Positions 51,563 through 61,950 are shown, counted from the first letter of the stretch. The stretch: DNA of 64,000 nucleotides from Burkholderiaceae bacterium 16 (GCA_000955785.1 JYOD01000009.1:116724-180723), one strand, 5' to 3'. The notes: generated from the letters alone by a model not told the origin. Program-made: numbers and translations.

Positions 51563-52776
51563 GACGCATCCATGTGCGGCACCACGCTGCCCAGGCTGGC
51601 CAGCAAGCGATCCACATCGGCCAGGGTGTGCGAGGCCGATAGCGTGATGCGCAAGCGGGCCGTACCCACCGGCACGGTGGGCGGACGGATCGCGCCCACG
51701 CGGATACCGTCGGCCTCCAGCGCCGCGGACAACGCCAGTGCGGCTACGTTGTCGCCCACGATCACCGGCTGGATCGCCGTGGCGCTCTCACCCAGGCGCC
51801 AGCCCGCGGCGCGGGTCAGCTCGGCCAGCCCGCCCCGCAGCGTGCGGATCAACGTACCGAGCTGTGCGCGGCGTTGCCGCCCTTCATCCCCGGCGATCAG
51901 CGCCAGGCTGGCGGACAAGGCGTGCGCCACCGCCGGCGGCGCGGCCGTGGTGTAGATGTACTGCCGCGCGGTATTGACCAGGTGGTCGATGATGGTCTCG
52001 TGCGCGGCCACGAAGGCGCCCGCCACGCCGGCGGCCTTGCCCAGCGTGCCGATATAGATGAACCGCGGCGAAGTCAGGCCCAGGTGCTCAAGCACGCCGC
52101 GCCCTTGTTCGCCCAGCACGCCGAAGCCATGCGCATCGTCGACGATGATCCAGGCGTCGTGGCGCTCGGCCAGGGCCAGCAGCTCGGTCAGCGGGGCGAG
52201 ATCGCCGTCCATGCTGAACACGCTGTCGGTCACGATCAGCTTGAGCGGGGTGCTGCTGGCGGTCAGCAACCCCTCCAGCTCGGCCACGTCGCGATGGGCA
52301 TAGCGGCGGACTTCGGCACGCGCGAGCCGGGCGCCGTCGATCAGCGAAGCATGGTTGAGTTCTTCGCAGTAGAGCGTGGCACCGGCGCTGCCCAGCGCGG
52401 TCAGCACCGCCATATTGGCCATGTAGCCGGTGCAGAAATACAGTGCGCGCGCGTGCGGGATATGCGGCGCGTACCACTCCGCCAGTTCGCTCTCGAGCCG
52501 GTGGTGCGCCAGCGAGTGGCCGCTCACCAGATGGGATGCCCCGCTGCCCGCGCCGAACTGGCGCGCGCCGTCCGCCATCGCCGCGATCAGCGCGGGATGG
52601 TTGGCCAGGCCCAGGTAGTCGTTGCTGCAAAAGGTGAGCAAGGAGTGCATTTCGTCGCCGCAGGCGTCGCTCACGGCCTGGTGCGGGGCGCAGGCGGAAT
52701 ACGCGGTGCGGCGGCGGCGCGTCAGTGCCTTTGCGTCACGCTCGGCGGCGGCGAGGGTCAGGTGCTCAAGCAACAT
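51559..52776 (-). CDS. bioF: 8-amino-7-oxononanoate synthase
   Basis: PLP enzyme that condenses pimeloyl-thioester with alanine. The 405-residue protein shows [12 protein letters not shown], the glycine-rich [35 protein letters not shown], and the PLP lysine in [15 protein letters not shown] 52776 lies 11 nt inside the end of bioA, consistent with a tight operon. Confidence 0.96.
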   Translation of the reverse strand: MLLEHLTLAAAERDAKALTRRRRTAYSACAPHQAVSDACGDEMHSLLTFCSNDYLGLANHPALIAAMADGARQFGAGSGASHLVSGHSLAHHRLESELAEWYAPHIPHARALYFCTGYMANMAVLTALGSAGATLYCEELNHASLIDGARLARAEVRRYAHRDVAELEGLLTASSTPLKLIVTDSVFSMDGDLAPLTELLALAERHDAWIIVDDAHGFGVLGEQGRGVLEHLGLTSPRFIYIGTLGKAAGVAGAFVAAHETIIDHLVNTARQYIYTTAAPPAVAHALSASLALIAGDEGRQRRAQLGTLIRTLRGGLAELTRAAGWRLGESATAIQPVIVGDNVAALALSAALEADGIRVGAIRPPTVPVGTARLRITLSASHTLADVDRLLASLGSVVPHMDAS

Positions 52777-54241
52777 GGCGAATCTCCCTGGTGGCGCCGG
52801 CATCGTTGCCGGCGCTTTCGTTCTTGTTGATGCCCCCGGCCAGCACCGCCTCGAGCGTGGCTTGCAGGCGGCCGGCCAGCCAGTGCGCCATGTCGGCGTC
52901 GAACACATACGGCGGCATCACGTAGAGCGTGCGGCCGATCGGACGGATCAACACGCCGTGCGCGCGCGCGGCATGATGGAAACGCGCGGAGAATTCACCG
53001 GCGTTCGCGGCATATTCCTCACGCACGTCGGCGGCCCAGATCAGCCCGCGCTGGCGCACATGCTGCAGCCGCGCATCCGCTGCCAGTCCCGCCATGGCTT
53101 GCGTGAGCCACCCGGCGCGCTGGCGGTTTTGCGCAATCACATCCTGCCGCGCGAACAGGTCCAGCGTGGCCAGCGCCGCGCGGCAGGCGAGCGGGTTGCC
53201 CGTGTAGGAATGCGAGTGCAGAAAACTGCGGGCGCGGTCCGGGTCCCCGGCGTCCGCAACGAAGGCCAGCTGGATCGCGCTGCGCGACAGCACCAGCGAG
53301 AGCGGCAGGTAGCCGCCGCTGATGCCCTTGGACAGGCACAGGAAATCGGGCCAGAGGTGCGCCGGCAACGGGGCGCCCGGCGCATCGCCGGCGCCGCGGG
53401 CCTGCTCCCAGGCGAAGAAGGTGCCGGTGCGGCCGCAGCCGACCGCGATCTCGTCGGCGATCAGGTGCACGCGGTAGCGGTCGCACAGCGCGCGCACGCC
53501 GTCCAGGTACAGCGGATCGTGCATCGCCATGCCGGCGGCGCATTGCACCAGCGGCTCGATGATGAGGGCCGCGATCTGTCCGCCGCGCGCTTGGAGCAGC
53601 GCCTCCAGCTCGTCCAGCGCGCGCTGCGCCACCTGCGCGGCGCTCTCGCCCGGCGCGGCCTGGCGCGCGTCGGGCGACATCACCACGTGCGAGCCCATCA
53701 GCATCGGATCGTAGGCATCGCGAAAGATCGCCACGTCGGTCACCGCCAGCGCCCCCACGGTCTCGCCGTGGTAGCCGTGGCGCAGGCAGATGAATTCGCG
53801 CTTGCCGGACAGGCCCGTGTTGCGCCAGTAGTGGAAGCTCATCTTCAGCGCGATCTCGACTGCCGAGGCGCCGTCGCTGGCATAGAACGCATGGCCGAGC
53901 GCGCCGCCGGTCAGTGCCGACAGCCGCTCTGCAAGCTCCACCGCCGGCGCATGCGTGCAGCCGGCCAGCATCACGTGCTCCAGCGTGTCGAGCTGCTCGC
54001 GCAGCGCGGCGTTGATCTCGGGATTGGCGTGGCCGAACAGGTTGACCCACCAGGAACTGGTGGCGTCGAAATAGCGCTGGCCGCCGGTGTCGTGCAGCCA
54101 CGGGCCTTCGCCGCGGGCGATGCCCAGCGGCGGCTCGCCGGCATCGGGCCGCAGCGGCGTGCACGGATGCCAGACGGCGCGCAGGCTGCGCTCGCCGAGC
54201 GTGGCGGGCGCGGGGGATGCGGAATTGGACTGGTCTTCCAA
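52766..54241 (-). CDS. bioA: Adenosylmethionine--8-amino-7-oxononanoate aminotransferase
   Basis: Uses SAM as amino donor to make DAPA. The 491-residue class III aminotransferase shows the W-HPCTPL substrate motif, [37 protein letters not shown], and the PLP lysine in [15 protein letters not shown] set the start at TTG 54241 because AAAGGAGGG lies 6 nt upstream; frames further upstream are open but unsupported. First gene of bioAFDB. The 287-bp gap upstream holds no recognised BirA-type palindrome. Confidence 0.93.
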   Translation of the reverse strand: MEDQSNSASPAPATLGERSLRAVWHPCTPLRPDAGEPPLGIARGEGPWLHDTGGQRYFDATSSWWVNLFGHANPEINAALREQLDTLEHVMLAGCTHAPAVELAERLSALTGGALGHAFYASDGASAVEIALKMSFHYWRNTGLSGKREFICLRHGYHGETVGALAVTDVAIFRDAYDPMLMGSHVVMSPDARQAAPGESAAQVAQRALDELEALLQARGGQIAALIIEPLVQCAAGMAMHDPLYLDGVRALCDRYRVHLIADEIAVGCGRTGTFFAWEQARGAGDAPGAPLPAHLWPDFLCLSKGISGGYLPLSLVLSRSAIQLAFVADAGDPDRARSFLHSHSYTGNPLACRAALATLDLFARQDVIAQNRQRAGWLTQAMAGLAADARLQHVRQRGLIWAADVREEYAANAGEFSARFHHAARAHGVLIRPIGRTLYVMPPYVFDADMAHWLAGRLQATLEAVLAGGINKNESAGNDAGATREIRHVA

Positions 54242-54528
54242 GGAAACCCTCCTTTGTTGACCGCGCGCTGGCCTGCCCGGCCGGGCGGGCCCTGGCGTGG
54301 CGGCACTTGCGTGCGGGTTGGGAGAGTCATGGTAGGGAGCTCCCCGGCCACTTGGCAAACAGGACCAAATTTACACGTTAGCAGCGCGTTAAACGAAAAA
54401 GCCAGGAGAAGGGCGCACTCGCACCACATCTCCATGCCAGCATGCGCTTATCTCCACACCCTGCGCCGCCGGCGGGATTGCTTGTCGGGGTAAACCTTCC
54501 GCCGGCAGGAGCCTGTTGATGCTCCCGC

Positions 54529-55407
54529 TTATGGCAGGGGATCGAAAGGAAGCCCGATTTCCTTGAAAAACCGCCCGACTTCCGGCAGCCAGATAGGCAA
54601 GCCGGCCCGGCTGCCGAACATGGCGTGCGAATCGCCCGCGAAGGTGCCGAAGTCCACCATGCGCGTGTTTGCGGCAGCGCCATGCGCCTGCGCCTTGTAG
54701 GCGCCGAACATCTTCTCGGGCAGCGGCTGCGGCCAGTAGCTGTCGTTATCGCCATACATCCACAGCGAGGGATAGCGCGCCTGCTTGCCGTAGTCGCCAA
54801 ACGCATCGATCAGGTTGAACTCCCAGCGGCTGCACGATTCATCGCGCAGCCCGCCGGCAAAATTGACCACGCCGAGCACGCCGGGGTACGCAAGGGTGCT
54901 GAACGCCATGGTGGTCAGCCCGCCGTGCGACTGGCCAATCACAACGATGCGCGACTTGTCGACATAGGGCTGCTTGACCATGTAGTCGAGCGTGGCAACC
55001 ACATCCTCGGCCTGCACGAGGCCGTTGCTTTCCACATTGCAGCCGGCGCCGATATAGGCACCGCCGGATCTGGAAAAGCCCTGGCGCATCGGCAGCGCCA
55101 CTACATAGCCGCGCTTGACGAATTCAGCGCTCTGGGCGGAATAGCGTGCGCGCGGCTGGAATGCCGGCTTGCCCGACGCCTTGCCGTGATTGAGCACGAT
55201 CAATGGAAAAGGGCCTTCGCCGGGCGGCTTGAAGATGGTGGTTTCGAGCTCCACCGAGAACAGCACACCCGGCTTGGGGATCATCGCGACCTGCTCTGCC
55301 AGCTTGCCAGCCGCCGCGGGCGAAGACGCCGGCGCGGTGTCCTGCGCGAGCGCAGGCCCGCCCACCATGAGCGCCAGCGCCACGGCCAGCCCCGCTATCG
55401 ATCTCAC
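54529..55407 (-). CDS. Exported alpha/beta hydrolase (dienelactone-hydrolase-like)
   Basis: A 292-residue secreted hydrolase. Signal peptide: MRSIAGLAVALALMVGGPALA (first codon GTG). Nucleophile elbow GQSHGG, acidic residue in YGDNDSYWP, and histidine in FAGDSHAMFG form the triad; the oxyanion segment is LNHGKASGKP. GTG 55407 has AGAGAGG upstream. No ATG start lies near the signal peptide. It is upstream of the bio genes on the same strand but separated by 287 bp; the substrate is unknown. Confidence 0.8.
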   Translation of the reverse strand: MRSIAGLAVALALMVGGPALAQDTAPASSPAAAGKLAEQVAMIPKPGVLFSVELETTIFKPPGEGPFPLIVLNHGKASGKPAFQPRARYSAQSAEFVKRGYVVALPMRQGFSRSGGAYIGAGCNVESNGLVQAEDVVATLDYMVKQPYVDKSRIVVIGQSHGGLTTMAFSTLAYPGVLGVVNFAGGLRDESCSRWEFNLIDAFGDYGKQARYPSLWMYGDNDSYWPQPLPEKMFGAYKAQAHGAAANTRMVDFGTFAGDSHAMFGSRAGLPIWLPEVGRFFKEIGLPFDPLP

Positions 55408-55442
55408 GATTGCCTGTGCCTCTCTTGCCCCGTGCCCGCCGC

Positions 55443-56135
55443 TCAGCCGGCCCGCTTCGGCAGCGGATGGCCGGGCAGGAGCGCATAGGGATGTTGCCAG
55501 CCCGGCAGCGCGCGCAGCCGCTCGGTCCAGGCGTGGATATGCGGATATTCCTTGCGCCAGTGCACGCCGATCTCGTCGTCGAAGTAGACGTAGCCGGCCA
55601 GCGAAAAATCGGCAATCGTGAGCCGCTCGCCGAGCACATAGGCGCGCCCGGACAAATGCGCGTTGAGCACGCTCCATGCGCCTTCGCAGCGCTGCCGGAG
55701 GAACTGCAGCACCGCCGGGTCCGGCGCCTTGGCAAAGGTGCGCAGGAAGCGGTAGGTCGCGGTATAGGAACTGAACTTGTGGTTGTCGAACAGCAGCCAG
55801 CGCAGCACTTCAGTGCGCTCGGCGTCATCGGCGGGGCCATAGATGCCGAGCCGCTGCGCCAGCACGTCGAGGATGGCGCCCGATTGCGACAGCCGCCGGC
55901 CGTCGAACTCGAGCACCGGCGCCTCGCCCATCTCGTTGATGGCGCGGTACTCCGGGGTGTGCGTCTCGCCGTTGAAGTAATCGACGAAGCGCGGCGCCCA
56001 CAGCTTGCGGCCACGCTGCACGCCGACCGTTTCCAGCAGCAGCGCCACCTTGTAGGTGTTGCCGGATTGCGCGAAGCCGTACAGCACGTAGTCGGCATCC
56101 GATGTTGCACCAGCGGCAGTCTTCGGTTCCGTCAT
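55443..56135 (-). CDS. Glutathione S-transferase family protein
   Basis: A 230-residue GST: thioredoxin-like half (YVLYGFAQSGNTYKVALLLE, EMGEAPVLEFDGRRLSQSGAILDVLA) with the Ser-Gly glutathione contact, and an alpha half with LTIADFSLAGYVYFDDE. The first 14 residues are a polar extension. ATG 56135 overlaps the YchJ-family stop by 4 nt; it is the last of four coupled genes (isomerase, HAD, YchJ, GST). The substrate is unknown. Confidence 0.9.
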   Translation of the reverse strand: MTEPKTAAGATSDADYVLYGFAQSGNTYKVALLLETVGVQRGRKLWAPRFVDYFNGETHTPEYRAINEMGEAPVLEFDGRRLSQSGAILDVLAQRLGIYGPADDAERTEVLRWLLFDNHKFSSYTATYRFLRTFAKAPDPAVLQFLRQRCEGAWSVLNAHLSGRAYVLGERLTIADFSLAGYVYFDDEIGVHWRKEYPHIHAWTERLRALPGWQHPYALLPGHPLPKRAG

Positions 56136-56557
56136 GGTTTCTCCCCCAGCATTTCACCATCCACATAAAGCCAGCGCGGCGCCTCGCTGGCGTCGCGCGG
56201 CTCGCGTACGAAGCGGCTGCGCTCGTGCAGCCGCCAGGCGCGCCCGCCCACCTTGTAGCGCGCCACGAATTCCACCTCGGCATGCGTCTCGTCCTGCTGC
56301 GCATGCGCCTTGACGGCCAGCCCGAGCCAGCGCGTATCGGTATCGGGCGCGAGGTCCGCCGGGCAGGTGGACGGATGCCAGGTATGGCGCAGCCAGTCCA
56401 CGTCGCCCAGCACATAGGCGCTATAGCGCGAACGCATCAGCTGCTCGGCGTTGCTCGGCAACGCCTCGCCGCGATGAAAGCGTCCGCAGCAGGTGGCATA
56501 GTCGCCGCCGCCACAAGGGCAGCCGCCGGTGCCGGCGCCGGACGCCCGCGCCTTCAT
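56132..56557 (-). CDS. YchJ-family protein with SEC-C motif
   Basis: A 141-residue UPF0225/YchJ protein. The N-terminal zinc-binding SEC-C motif is CPCGGGDYATCCGRFHRG; the rest is an NTF2-like domain with SAYVLGDVDWLRHTWHP and a C-terminal VDGE. Function is unknown, although SEC-C is a protein/ribosome-binding zinc module in SecA. Both ends overlap neighbours by 4 nt (56132-56135 and 56554-56557). Confidence 0.92.
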   Translation of the reverse strand: MKARASGAGTGGCPCGGGDYATCCGRFHRGEALPSNAEQLMRSRYSAYVLGDVDWLRHTWHPSTCPADLAPDTDTRWLGLAVKAHAQQDETHAEVEFVARYKVGGRAWRLHERSRFVREPRDASEAPRWLYVDGEMLGEKP

Positions 56558-57243
56558 CCGATCAACCCCCGCAGCTCGCGCATATCGGAGAAGATGATGC
56601 CAGCGCCGGCCGCCAGCAGCGATTCGGCGGCATTGCGCGCGGCATAGCCGAGCACGGTCATGCCCGCGGCTACGCCGGCGGTAACGCCCGTTGGGCTATC
56701 CTCGATCACCACGCAGCGCGCCGGCTCCACGTTCATGGTGCGCGCCGCCAGCAGATAGACGTCAGGCGCGGGCTTGCTGCGCTCGACCTCGGTGGACGAG
56801 AAGATGTGCTCGCGCTCGTCCTGCTGGAACAGCTCGACCAGGCCGGTGCGGGTCAGCTGCAGCTTGACCTTGATGCGGTCGGCGCCGGACGCCACGCAAA
56901 CGGGCAGGCCGGCTGCGGCGATCGCGGCAACCGCCTCGCGAACGTACGGTACGGCTTGCACTTCCGCCTCCAGCACGGCATTGCGCCGCGCGAACCATTG
57001 CGACAGCCAGTTCTCGGGCAACGGCGCGCCGCGCCGGCGCTCGATGTTCTCGAGCTCCTCGCGCACCGCGCGGCCGAGGAACCATTTGGTGGACTCCTCG
57101 ATCGAGATGCGGATGCCGAGTTCGTTGAGCATCTCGTTTAGCACGCGGTTGACGATGGGCTCGCTGTCGACGAGCACGCCGTCGCAGTCGAAAATCACGC
57201 AGTCGAAACGGGGATGGCGGATCGGCTTGATGCTGGGGTTCAT
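56554..57243 (-). CDS. HAD-IA family phosphatase (beta-phosphoglucomutase-like)
   Basis: A 229-residue HAD hydrolase. Motif I FDCDGVLVDSEP at residue 18, motif II CVASGAD, motif III KPAPDVYL, and motif IV VIEDSPTGVTAG. The cap domain is helical as in YieH/GPH-type phosphatases. Candidate substrates are sugar phosphates or phosphoglycolate. It is coupled on both sides through ATGA overlaps. Confidence 0.9.
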   Translation of the reverse strand: MNPSIKPIRHPRFDCVIFDCDGVLVDSEPIVNRVLNEMLNELGIRISIEESTKWFLGRAVREELENIERRRGAPLPENWLSQWFARRNAVLEAEVQAVPYVREAVAAIAAAGLPVCVASGADRIKVKLQLTRTGLVELFQQDEREHIFSSTEVERSKPAPDVYLLAARTMNVEPARCVVIEDSPTGVTAGVAAGMTVLGYAARNAAESLLAAGAGIIFSDMRELRGLIG

Positions 57244-57923
57244 GCGGGCTTCTTTTCCTTGCTGCTGTCTGTGTTGCCGAGTGTATGGCTGTCCGTGCTG
57301 CCCACCGCGCGCAGCTCCGTCGGGCGCTTGCTCTTGAGGTGCGCCTCGATCTGGTCGAAGCGGTCGAAGCCCCAGAACGGCTCGCCGTCGATGATCACGA
57401 ACGGGGAGCCGAACACGCCCTTGGCCATGGCCACGTCGATCGCGGCCTTGAGCTGGTCCTTGATCTGGAAGCTGCTGGCGCCGGCATCCATGGCATGCGC
57501 GTCGATGCCCAGCGGCTCGGCCAGCTTCACCAGTTCGGCCGGCTCGGCGATGTTGATGTCATCCACGAACAAGGCGTGGTAGACCGCCTTGGCGAACGCG
57601 GTGGCGATATCGTCGCCGTGATGGTTCTGCAGCCACAGCATGGCGCGCGCGGCCTGCGTGGTGGGCAGCGGGAAGTGCGTCGGGCGCTTGTACTCGATAT
57701 CGTGGAAGCGCGCGGTGCGCTCGAAATCGCGCCACGCGTAGTCGCCCTTGAGCGGCACGTGCGGCAGCGGCGAGCAGCCGGTGGTCTTGAAGACCACGCC
57801 GAGCAGGATCGGATGCCATGCGACGATGCGTCCGTACTTCTGCGCCAGCTCGTCGATGCGCGTGCTGGCGAAATAGCCGTACGGCGAAGAAAAATCGAAG
57901 TAGAAGTCGATGGCAGCAGTCAT
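57240..57923 (-). CDS. 2-hydroxychromene-2-carboxylate isomerase family protein (DsbA fold)
   Basis: A 227-residue kappa-GST-like protein: IDFYFDFSSPYGYFASTRID carries the active-site Ser, KGVFGSPFVIIDGEPFWG the cis-Pro. It lacks a CxxC. The last 20 residues are polar (Ser/Thr/Lys). A paralogue is at 45766-46446 with lower similarity. First gene of a four-gene coupled chain with HAD, YchJ and GST genes; together they hint at a glutathione-linked detoxification unit, which is inference. Confidence 0.9.
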   Translation of the reverse strand: MTAAIDFYFDFSSPYGYFASTRIDELAQKYGRIVAWHPILLGVVFKTTGCSPLPHVPLKGDYAWRDFERTARFHDIEYKRPTHFPLPTTQAARAMLWLQNHHGDDIATAFAKAVYHALFVDDINIAEPAELVKLAEPLGIDAHAMDAGASSFQIKDQLKAAIDVAMAKGVFGSPFVIIDGEPFWGFDRFDQIEAHLKSKRPTELRAVGSTDSHTLGNTDSSKEKKPA

Positions 57924-58010
57924 TGTCTGGGGGCTCCTGGCGTCTGGCCGTTGGGTTCGATACTTCGGTGCAGCGTTGGTGACATGGTTCCGCGATCCGC
58001 AGGCGAGGCG

Positions 58011-59141
58011 TCAGGCCAGCGCCCGCGCGATCAGTATCTTCTGGATATCGCTGGTGCCTTCGTAGATCTGGCAGACGCGCACATCGCGGTAGATGCGCTC
58101 GACCGGAAAGTCGTTGACATAACCATAGCCGCCGAAGACCTGGATGGCGGCAGAGCAGACTTCCTCCGCCATCTCGCTGGCGTACAGCTTGGCCATCGCG
58201 GCTTCCTTCAGGCAGGGCCGCCCCGCATCCTTGAGCGACGCGGCGTGCCACACCATCTGCCGCGCTACTTCGATCCTGGTCGCCATGTCGGCCAGGCGGA
58301 ACTGCACCGCCTGGTGCGCGAACAGCGGCTGGCCAAAGCTCTCGCGTTCCTTTGCGTAAGCCAGGGCCGCCTCGAAGGCGGCACGCGCCATGCCGATGCT
58401 TTGCGAGGCGATGCCGATGCGGCCGCCTTCCAGCCCGGACAGCGCCATCTTGTAGCCGGCGCCCTCCTCGCCCAGCATATTGGCGGCCGGCACGCGGCAA
58501 TCCTCGAAGAGGATCTGCGCGGTATCGGACGAATGCTGGCCGAGTTTTTCCTCCAGCCGCGCCACGATGTAGCCAGGCGTGGTTGTCGGCACCAGGAAGG
58601 CGCTGATGCCGCGCTTGCCGGCGGCCTTGTCGGTCACGGCGAGCACGATCGCCACATCGGCATTCTTGCCGCTGGTGATGAATTGCTTGACGCCATTGAG
58701 CACGTAGTCGTCGCCATCCTTCACCGCGCTGGTACGCAGCGCCGCGGCGTCGGAGCCCACGTGCGGCTCGGTCAGGCAGAAAGCGCCTAGCATCTCGCCG
58801 CGCGCCAGCGGCACCAGCCACTGCTGCTTCTGCGCCTCGCTGGCGAAGGCCATCAACATGCTGCACACCGGGCAGTTGTTGACGCTGATAACGGTGGAGG
58901 TGCCGCCATCGCCCGCGGCGATTTCCTCCAGGATCAGCGCGAGCGACAGATAGTCGAGCCCGGCCCCGCCGTATTGCTCGGGCACCGCCACGCCGTACGC
59001 GCCGAGCGCGGCCAGCTCGCGATGCACCGCATGCGGGAAGGTCTTGTCGCGATCCCACGCGGCGGCGTGCGGCGCGATCTCCTGCTGCGCGAACTGGCGC
59101 ACGGCATCGCGGATCATTTCCTGTTCTGGCGTTAGCAGCAT
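58011..59141 (-). CDS. Acyl-CoA dehydrogenase
   Basis: FAD enzyme for the first step of beta-oxidation or branched-chain acid oxidation. The 376-residue protein shows the FAD/substrate motifs LTEPHVGSDAAAL and FITSGKNAD, and the catalytic base Glu in QIYEGTSDIQ near the C-terminus, placed as in short-chain and branched-chain enzymes. It lies just downstream of the SDR and thiolase genes on the same strand, fitting a beta-oxidation cluster. The chain-length preference is not clear. Confidence 0.92.
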   Translation of the reverse strand: MLLTPEQEMIRDAVRQFAQQEIAPHAAAWDRDKTFPHAVHRELAALGAYGVAVPEQYGGAGLDYLSLALILEEIAAGDGGTSTVISVNNCPVCSMLMAFASEAQKQQWLVPLARGEMLGAFCLTEPHVGSDAAALRTSAVKDGDDYVLNGVKQFITSGKNADVAIVLAVTDKAAGKRGISAFLVPTTTPGYIVARLEEKLGQHSSDTAQILFEDCRVPAANMLGEEGAGYKMALSGLEGGRIGIASQSIGMARAAFEAALAYAKERESFGQPLFAHQAVQFRLADMATRIEVARQMVWHAASLKDAGRPCLKEAAMAKLYASEMAEEVCSAAIQVFGGYGYVNDFPVERIYRDVRVCQIYEGTSDIQKILIARALA

Positions 59142-59201
59142 GTCAGCTCACCAAGGTTGTCGCCGCTGCGGGCGTGACGAAGGATTCATCGGCCATTGCA
59201 C

Positions 59202-59882
59202 TCACCACGGGATTACGCTGCCATCGTAGTTGCGAAAGCCGCCATTGTCCTGCCGGGTCGCGCCGGCGATCACCGCGCGCATGCCGGAGACGCTCTGCTG
59301 CGGTGTGAGGTCGGCTTCCTTGCCGCCCATCTCGGTCTGCACCCAGCCAGGATGGAAGGCCAGGCAGGTGGCATGGCGCGCGTCGAGCGAGGCGGCCTTG
59401 AGCGCCGCGTTGGCGGCGGCCTTGCTGACCCGGTAGAGCCAGCTGCGGTTGCTGTCCATGGTGCCGATGCTGCCCATGCGCGAGGCCAGCACCGCCAGCA
59501 CGCCGCCCTTGCCCGAACGTCCGGTCTCGACCAGCGGCAGCAGCAACGGCAGCGCCATCATCGGCCCCAGCACGTTGACATGCATCACCTTGTCGAAGTC
59601 CTCGCGGGTCACGGGCTGCGCGCCTTCGGTACGCGGGCCGATCACGCCGGCGTTGTAGATCGCTACGTCGATGGACTCGCCGTCCAGCTTCCAGCCCAGC
59701 CCGGCGACCTGGCCCGCGTCGGTCAGGTCGGCGCGCAACGCCTCCGCGCCAAGCGCTTCGATGGCCTTGATGCCGTCGTCGCTGCGCGCGACGGCCAGTA
59801 CCCGCCAGCCATCGGCGCGGTACTGGCGCACGAATTCGAGACCGATGCCACGCGAGGCACCAAGGATGAGAGCGGTTGGCAA
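59202..59882 (-). CDS. SDR family oxidoreductase
   Basis: A 226-residue short-chain dehydrogenase with LILGASRGIGLEF near the N-terminus, YNAGVIG, and the catalytic YRVSKAAAN (Tyr-x3-Lys). The C-terminal GGFRNYDGSVIPW is typical of csgA/sniffer-type SDRs. The start is TTG 59882 with AAAGGAG 7 nt upstream; no ATG fits. It lies between thiolase and acyl-CoA dehydrogenase genes and may supply a 3-hydroxyacyl step, though its sequence is of an atypical subgroup. Confidence 0.88.
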   Translation of the reverse strand: MPTALILGASRGIGLEFVRQYRADGWRVLAVARSDDGIKAIEALGAEALRADLTDAGQVAGLGWKLDGESIDVAIYNAGVIGPRTEGAQPVTREDFDKVMHVNVLGPMMALPLLLPLVETGRSGKGGVLAVLASRMGSIGTMDSNRSWLYRVSKAAANAALKAASLDARHATCLAFHPGWVQTEMGGKEADLTPQQSVSGMRAVIAGATRQDNGGFRNYDGSVIPW

Positions 59883-59966
59883 GGCGGTACTCCTTTTTCT
59901 ATATTGATTGCGGCCCGGCTGCCGCGCGGTGGCGGCAGCCGCTCTGTTGCGGGCGGTACCGCGGGG

Positions 59967-61163
59967 TCAAACGATCTCCAGCCCCACCGCGGTGGCTTCG
60001 CCGCCGCCGATGCACAGGCTGGCCACGCCGCGCTTACCGCCGGTCTTGCGCAGCGCGCCGATCAGCGTGGCCATGATGCGCGCGCCCGAGGCGCCGATCG
60101 GGTGGCCAAGCGCGCAGGCGCCACCGTGGATGTTGACCTTGTCGCGCGGGATCTTGAGGTCGTGCATGGCGGCCATCGGCACCACGGCGAACGCTTCGTT
60201 GATCTCGAACAGGTCGACGCTGTCTGTGGTCCAGTCGAGCTTGCGATAGAGCTTGTTGATGGCCTCCACCGGTGCGGTGGTGAACCAGCCGGGCGCCTGC
60301 GCATGCGTGGTGTGACCCAGCAGGCGGGCCAGCGGTTGCAGGCCGAGGCGCTTTGCGGTGGATTCGCGCATCATCACCAGCGCGGCGGCACCGTCGTTGA
60401 TCGACGAGGACGATGCGGCGGTGATGGTGCCGTCCTTCGCAAAGGCCGGCTTGAGCGACGGGATCTTGTCGACCTTGATGCGACGCGGGCCTTCATCGGT
60501 ATCGATGACGGTATCGCCACCGCGGCCAGGCACCGTCACCGGCGCGATCTCCCAGCGGAAATCGCCGCGCTCGGTCGCCTGCTGTGCGCGCCGCACGCTC
60601 TCCATGGCGAACGCATCCTGCGCCTCGCGAGTGAAGTTGTACTTGGACGCGCAGTCCTCGCCAAAGGTGCCCATGGAGCGTCCGCCGCCTTTCTCGTCCT
60701 TGATATAGGCGTCTTCCAGGCCGTCCAGCATCATGTGGTCGAAAATCATGCCGTGGCCGATGCGGTAGCCGCCGCGGCCCTTGGGCACCAGGTACGGCGC
60801 ATTCGTCATGCTTTCCATGCCGCCGGCGATGGCGATCTCGAACGAGCCCGCGATCAGTGCGTCGTGCACGGTCATGGCGGCACGCATGCCGGAGCCGCAC
60901 ATCTTGTTGACGGTGGTGCAACCCACGCCCAGCGGCAGCCCTGCCCCCAGCGCGGCCTGCCGGGCAGGTGCCTGGCCCTGCCCGGCGGGCAGCACGCAGC
61001 CGAACACCACTTCCTCGATCTGCTCCGGCTTGAGGCCGGCGCGCTCCACCGCGGCGCGGATGGCGGCGGCGCCCAGTTGCGGGGCGGTCAGGGCGGAGAA
61101 CTCGCCCTGGAAGGCCGCCATCGGGGTGCGGGCGGCGGATACGATGACAACGGGATCATGCAT
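59967..61163 (-). CDS. Acetyl-CoA C-acyltransferase (thiolase)
   Basis: A 398-residue thiolase: nucleophile Cys89 (NKMCGSGM), NEAFAVVP, catalytic His354 (GGACALGHPIGASGARI in two parts) and Cys384 (CIGGGEA). It either forms acetoacetyl-CoA or cleaves 3-ketoacyl-CoA; the two cannot be told apart by eye. In this bacterial group such thiolases are also recruited for PHB synthesis. It precedes the SDR and acyl-CoA dehydrogenase genes on the same strand. Confidence 0.93.
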   Translation of the reverse strand: MHDPVVIVSAARTPMAAFQGEFSALTAPQLGAAAIRAAVERAGLKPEQIEEVVFGCVLPAGQGQAPARQAALGAGLPLGVGCTTVNKMCGSGMRAAMTVHDALIAGSFEIAIAGGMESMTNAPYLVPKGRGGYRIGHGMIFDHMMLDGLEDAYIKDEKGGGRSMGTFGEDCASKYNFTREAQDAFAMESVRRAQQATERGDFRWEIAPVTVPGRGGDTVIDTDEGPRRIKVDKIPSLKPAFAKDGTITAASSSSINDGAAALVMMRESTAKRLGLQPLARLLGHTTHAQAPGWFTTAPVEAINKLYRKLDWTTDSVDLFEINEAFAVVPMAAMHDLKIPRDKVNIHGGACALGHPIGASGARIMATLIGALRKTGGKRGVASLCIGGGEATAVGLEIV

Positions 61164-61278
61164 GGGGTGTCTCCAATGATTAGGGGCGCGGGTGGGCGCG
61201 GGTTGACGCGATACGTGGCGGCGATTGTTGGCTCTTCCTGAATCTCTCTTTGCTTGCCGATGCGTGCGAGGCCGGCGC

Positions 61279-61950
61279 CTAGCGGATCGACGCCTGCGGC
61301 GGATCGCCGAACTGGCGGTAGGCCGCTTCGAGCTGCTCGTGCAGTTCGTCATTGCTGCTGGCAGCCATGCCGAGGTCGCGCAGCAGGCCGTCGGACACGC
61401 CGTAGACCCAGCCGTGCACGGTGACTGGCTGGCCACGGTCCCAGGCATCCTGCAGCACGGTGGTCTGGCACACGTTGTTGACCTGCTCGATCACATTGAG
61501 CTCGCACAGCCGCGTATGCGCGTCTTCCTCGCGGGTGATGGTGCCGAGGTAGGCGCCGTGCTTGTCGGCAACGTCGCGCACGTGGCGCAGCCAGTTGTCG
61601 GCCAGCCCGACGCGCTGGCGCTTGAGCGCGACCTTGACGCCGCTGCAGCCATAGTGGCCCACCACCGTGATGTGGCGCACCTTGAGCAACTCCACGGCAA
61701 ACTGGATCACGGAGAGTGCGTTGAGATCGCTGTGCGCGATGACATTGGCGATATTGCGATGGACAAACACTTCGCCCGGCGCGAGCCCCAGGATCTGGTT
61801 GGCCGGAACGCGTGAATCGGAGCAGCCGATCCACAGGTATTCGGGCGCCTGCTGGTTTGCCAGATTCATGAAGAAACCCGGATCCTCCGCGTTCACGCGG
61901 TCGACCCACTCCCGATTGTTGCGGAACAGCTGGGCGATGGCGTCACTCAT
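61279..61950 (-). CDS. can: Beta-class carbonic anhydrase
   Basis: Interconverts CO2 and bicarbonate; bicarbonate is needed by carboxylases and for growth in air. The 223-residue protein has the zinc site Cys43, Asp45 (IGCSDSRVP), His99 and Cys102 (GHYGCSG), and the Asp-Arg pair of the active form. Its ATG overlaps the aceK stop by 4 nt (61947-61950). Confidence 0.95.
   Translation of the reverse strand: MSDAIAQLFRNNREWVDRVNAEDPGFFMNLANQQAPEYLWIGCSDSRVPANQILGLAPGEVFVHRNIANVIAHSDLNALSVIQFAVELLKVRHITVVGHYGCSGVKVALKRQRVGLADNWLRHVRDVADKHGAYLGTITREEDAHTRLCELNVIEQVNNVCQTTVLQDAWDRGQPVTVHGWVYGVSDGLLRDLGMAASSNDELHEQLEAAYRQFGDPPQASIR

Noticed and set aside
59196..61241. A 681-codon open frame on the plus strand
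   Set aside because: Antisense to the SDR and thiolase genes, His/Gly/Arg-rich, no recognisable domain.
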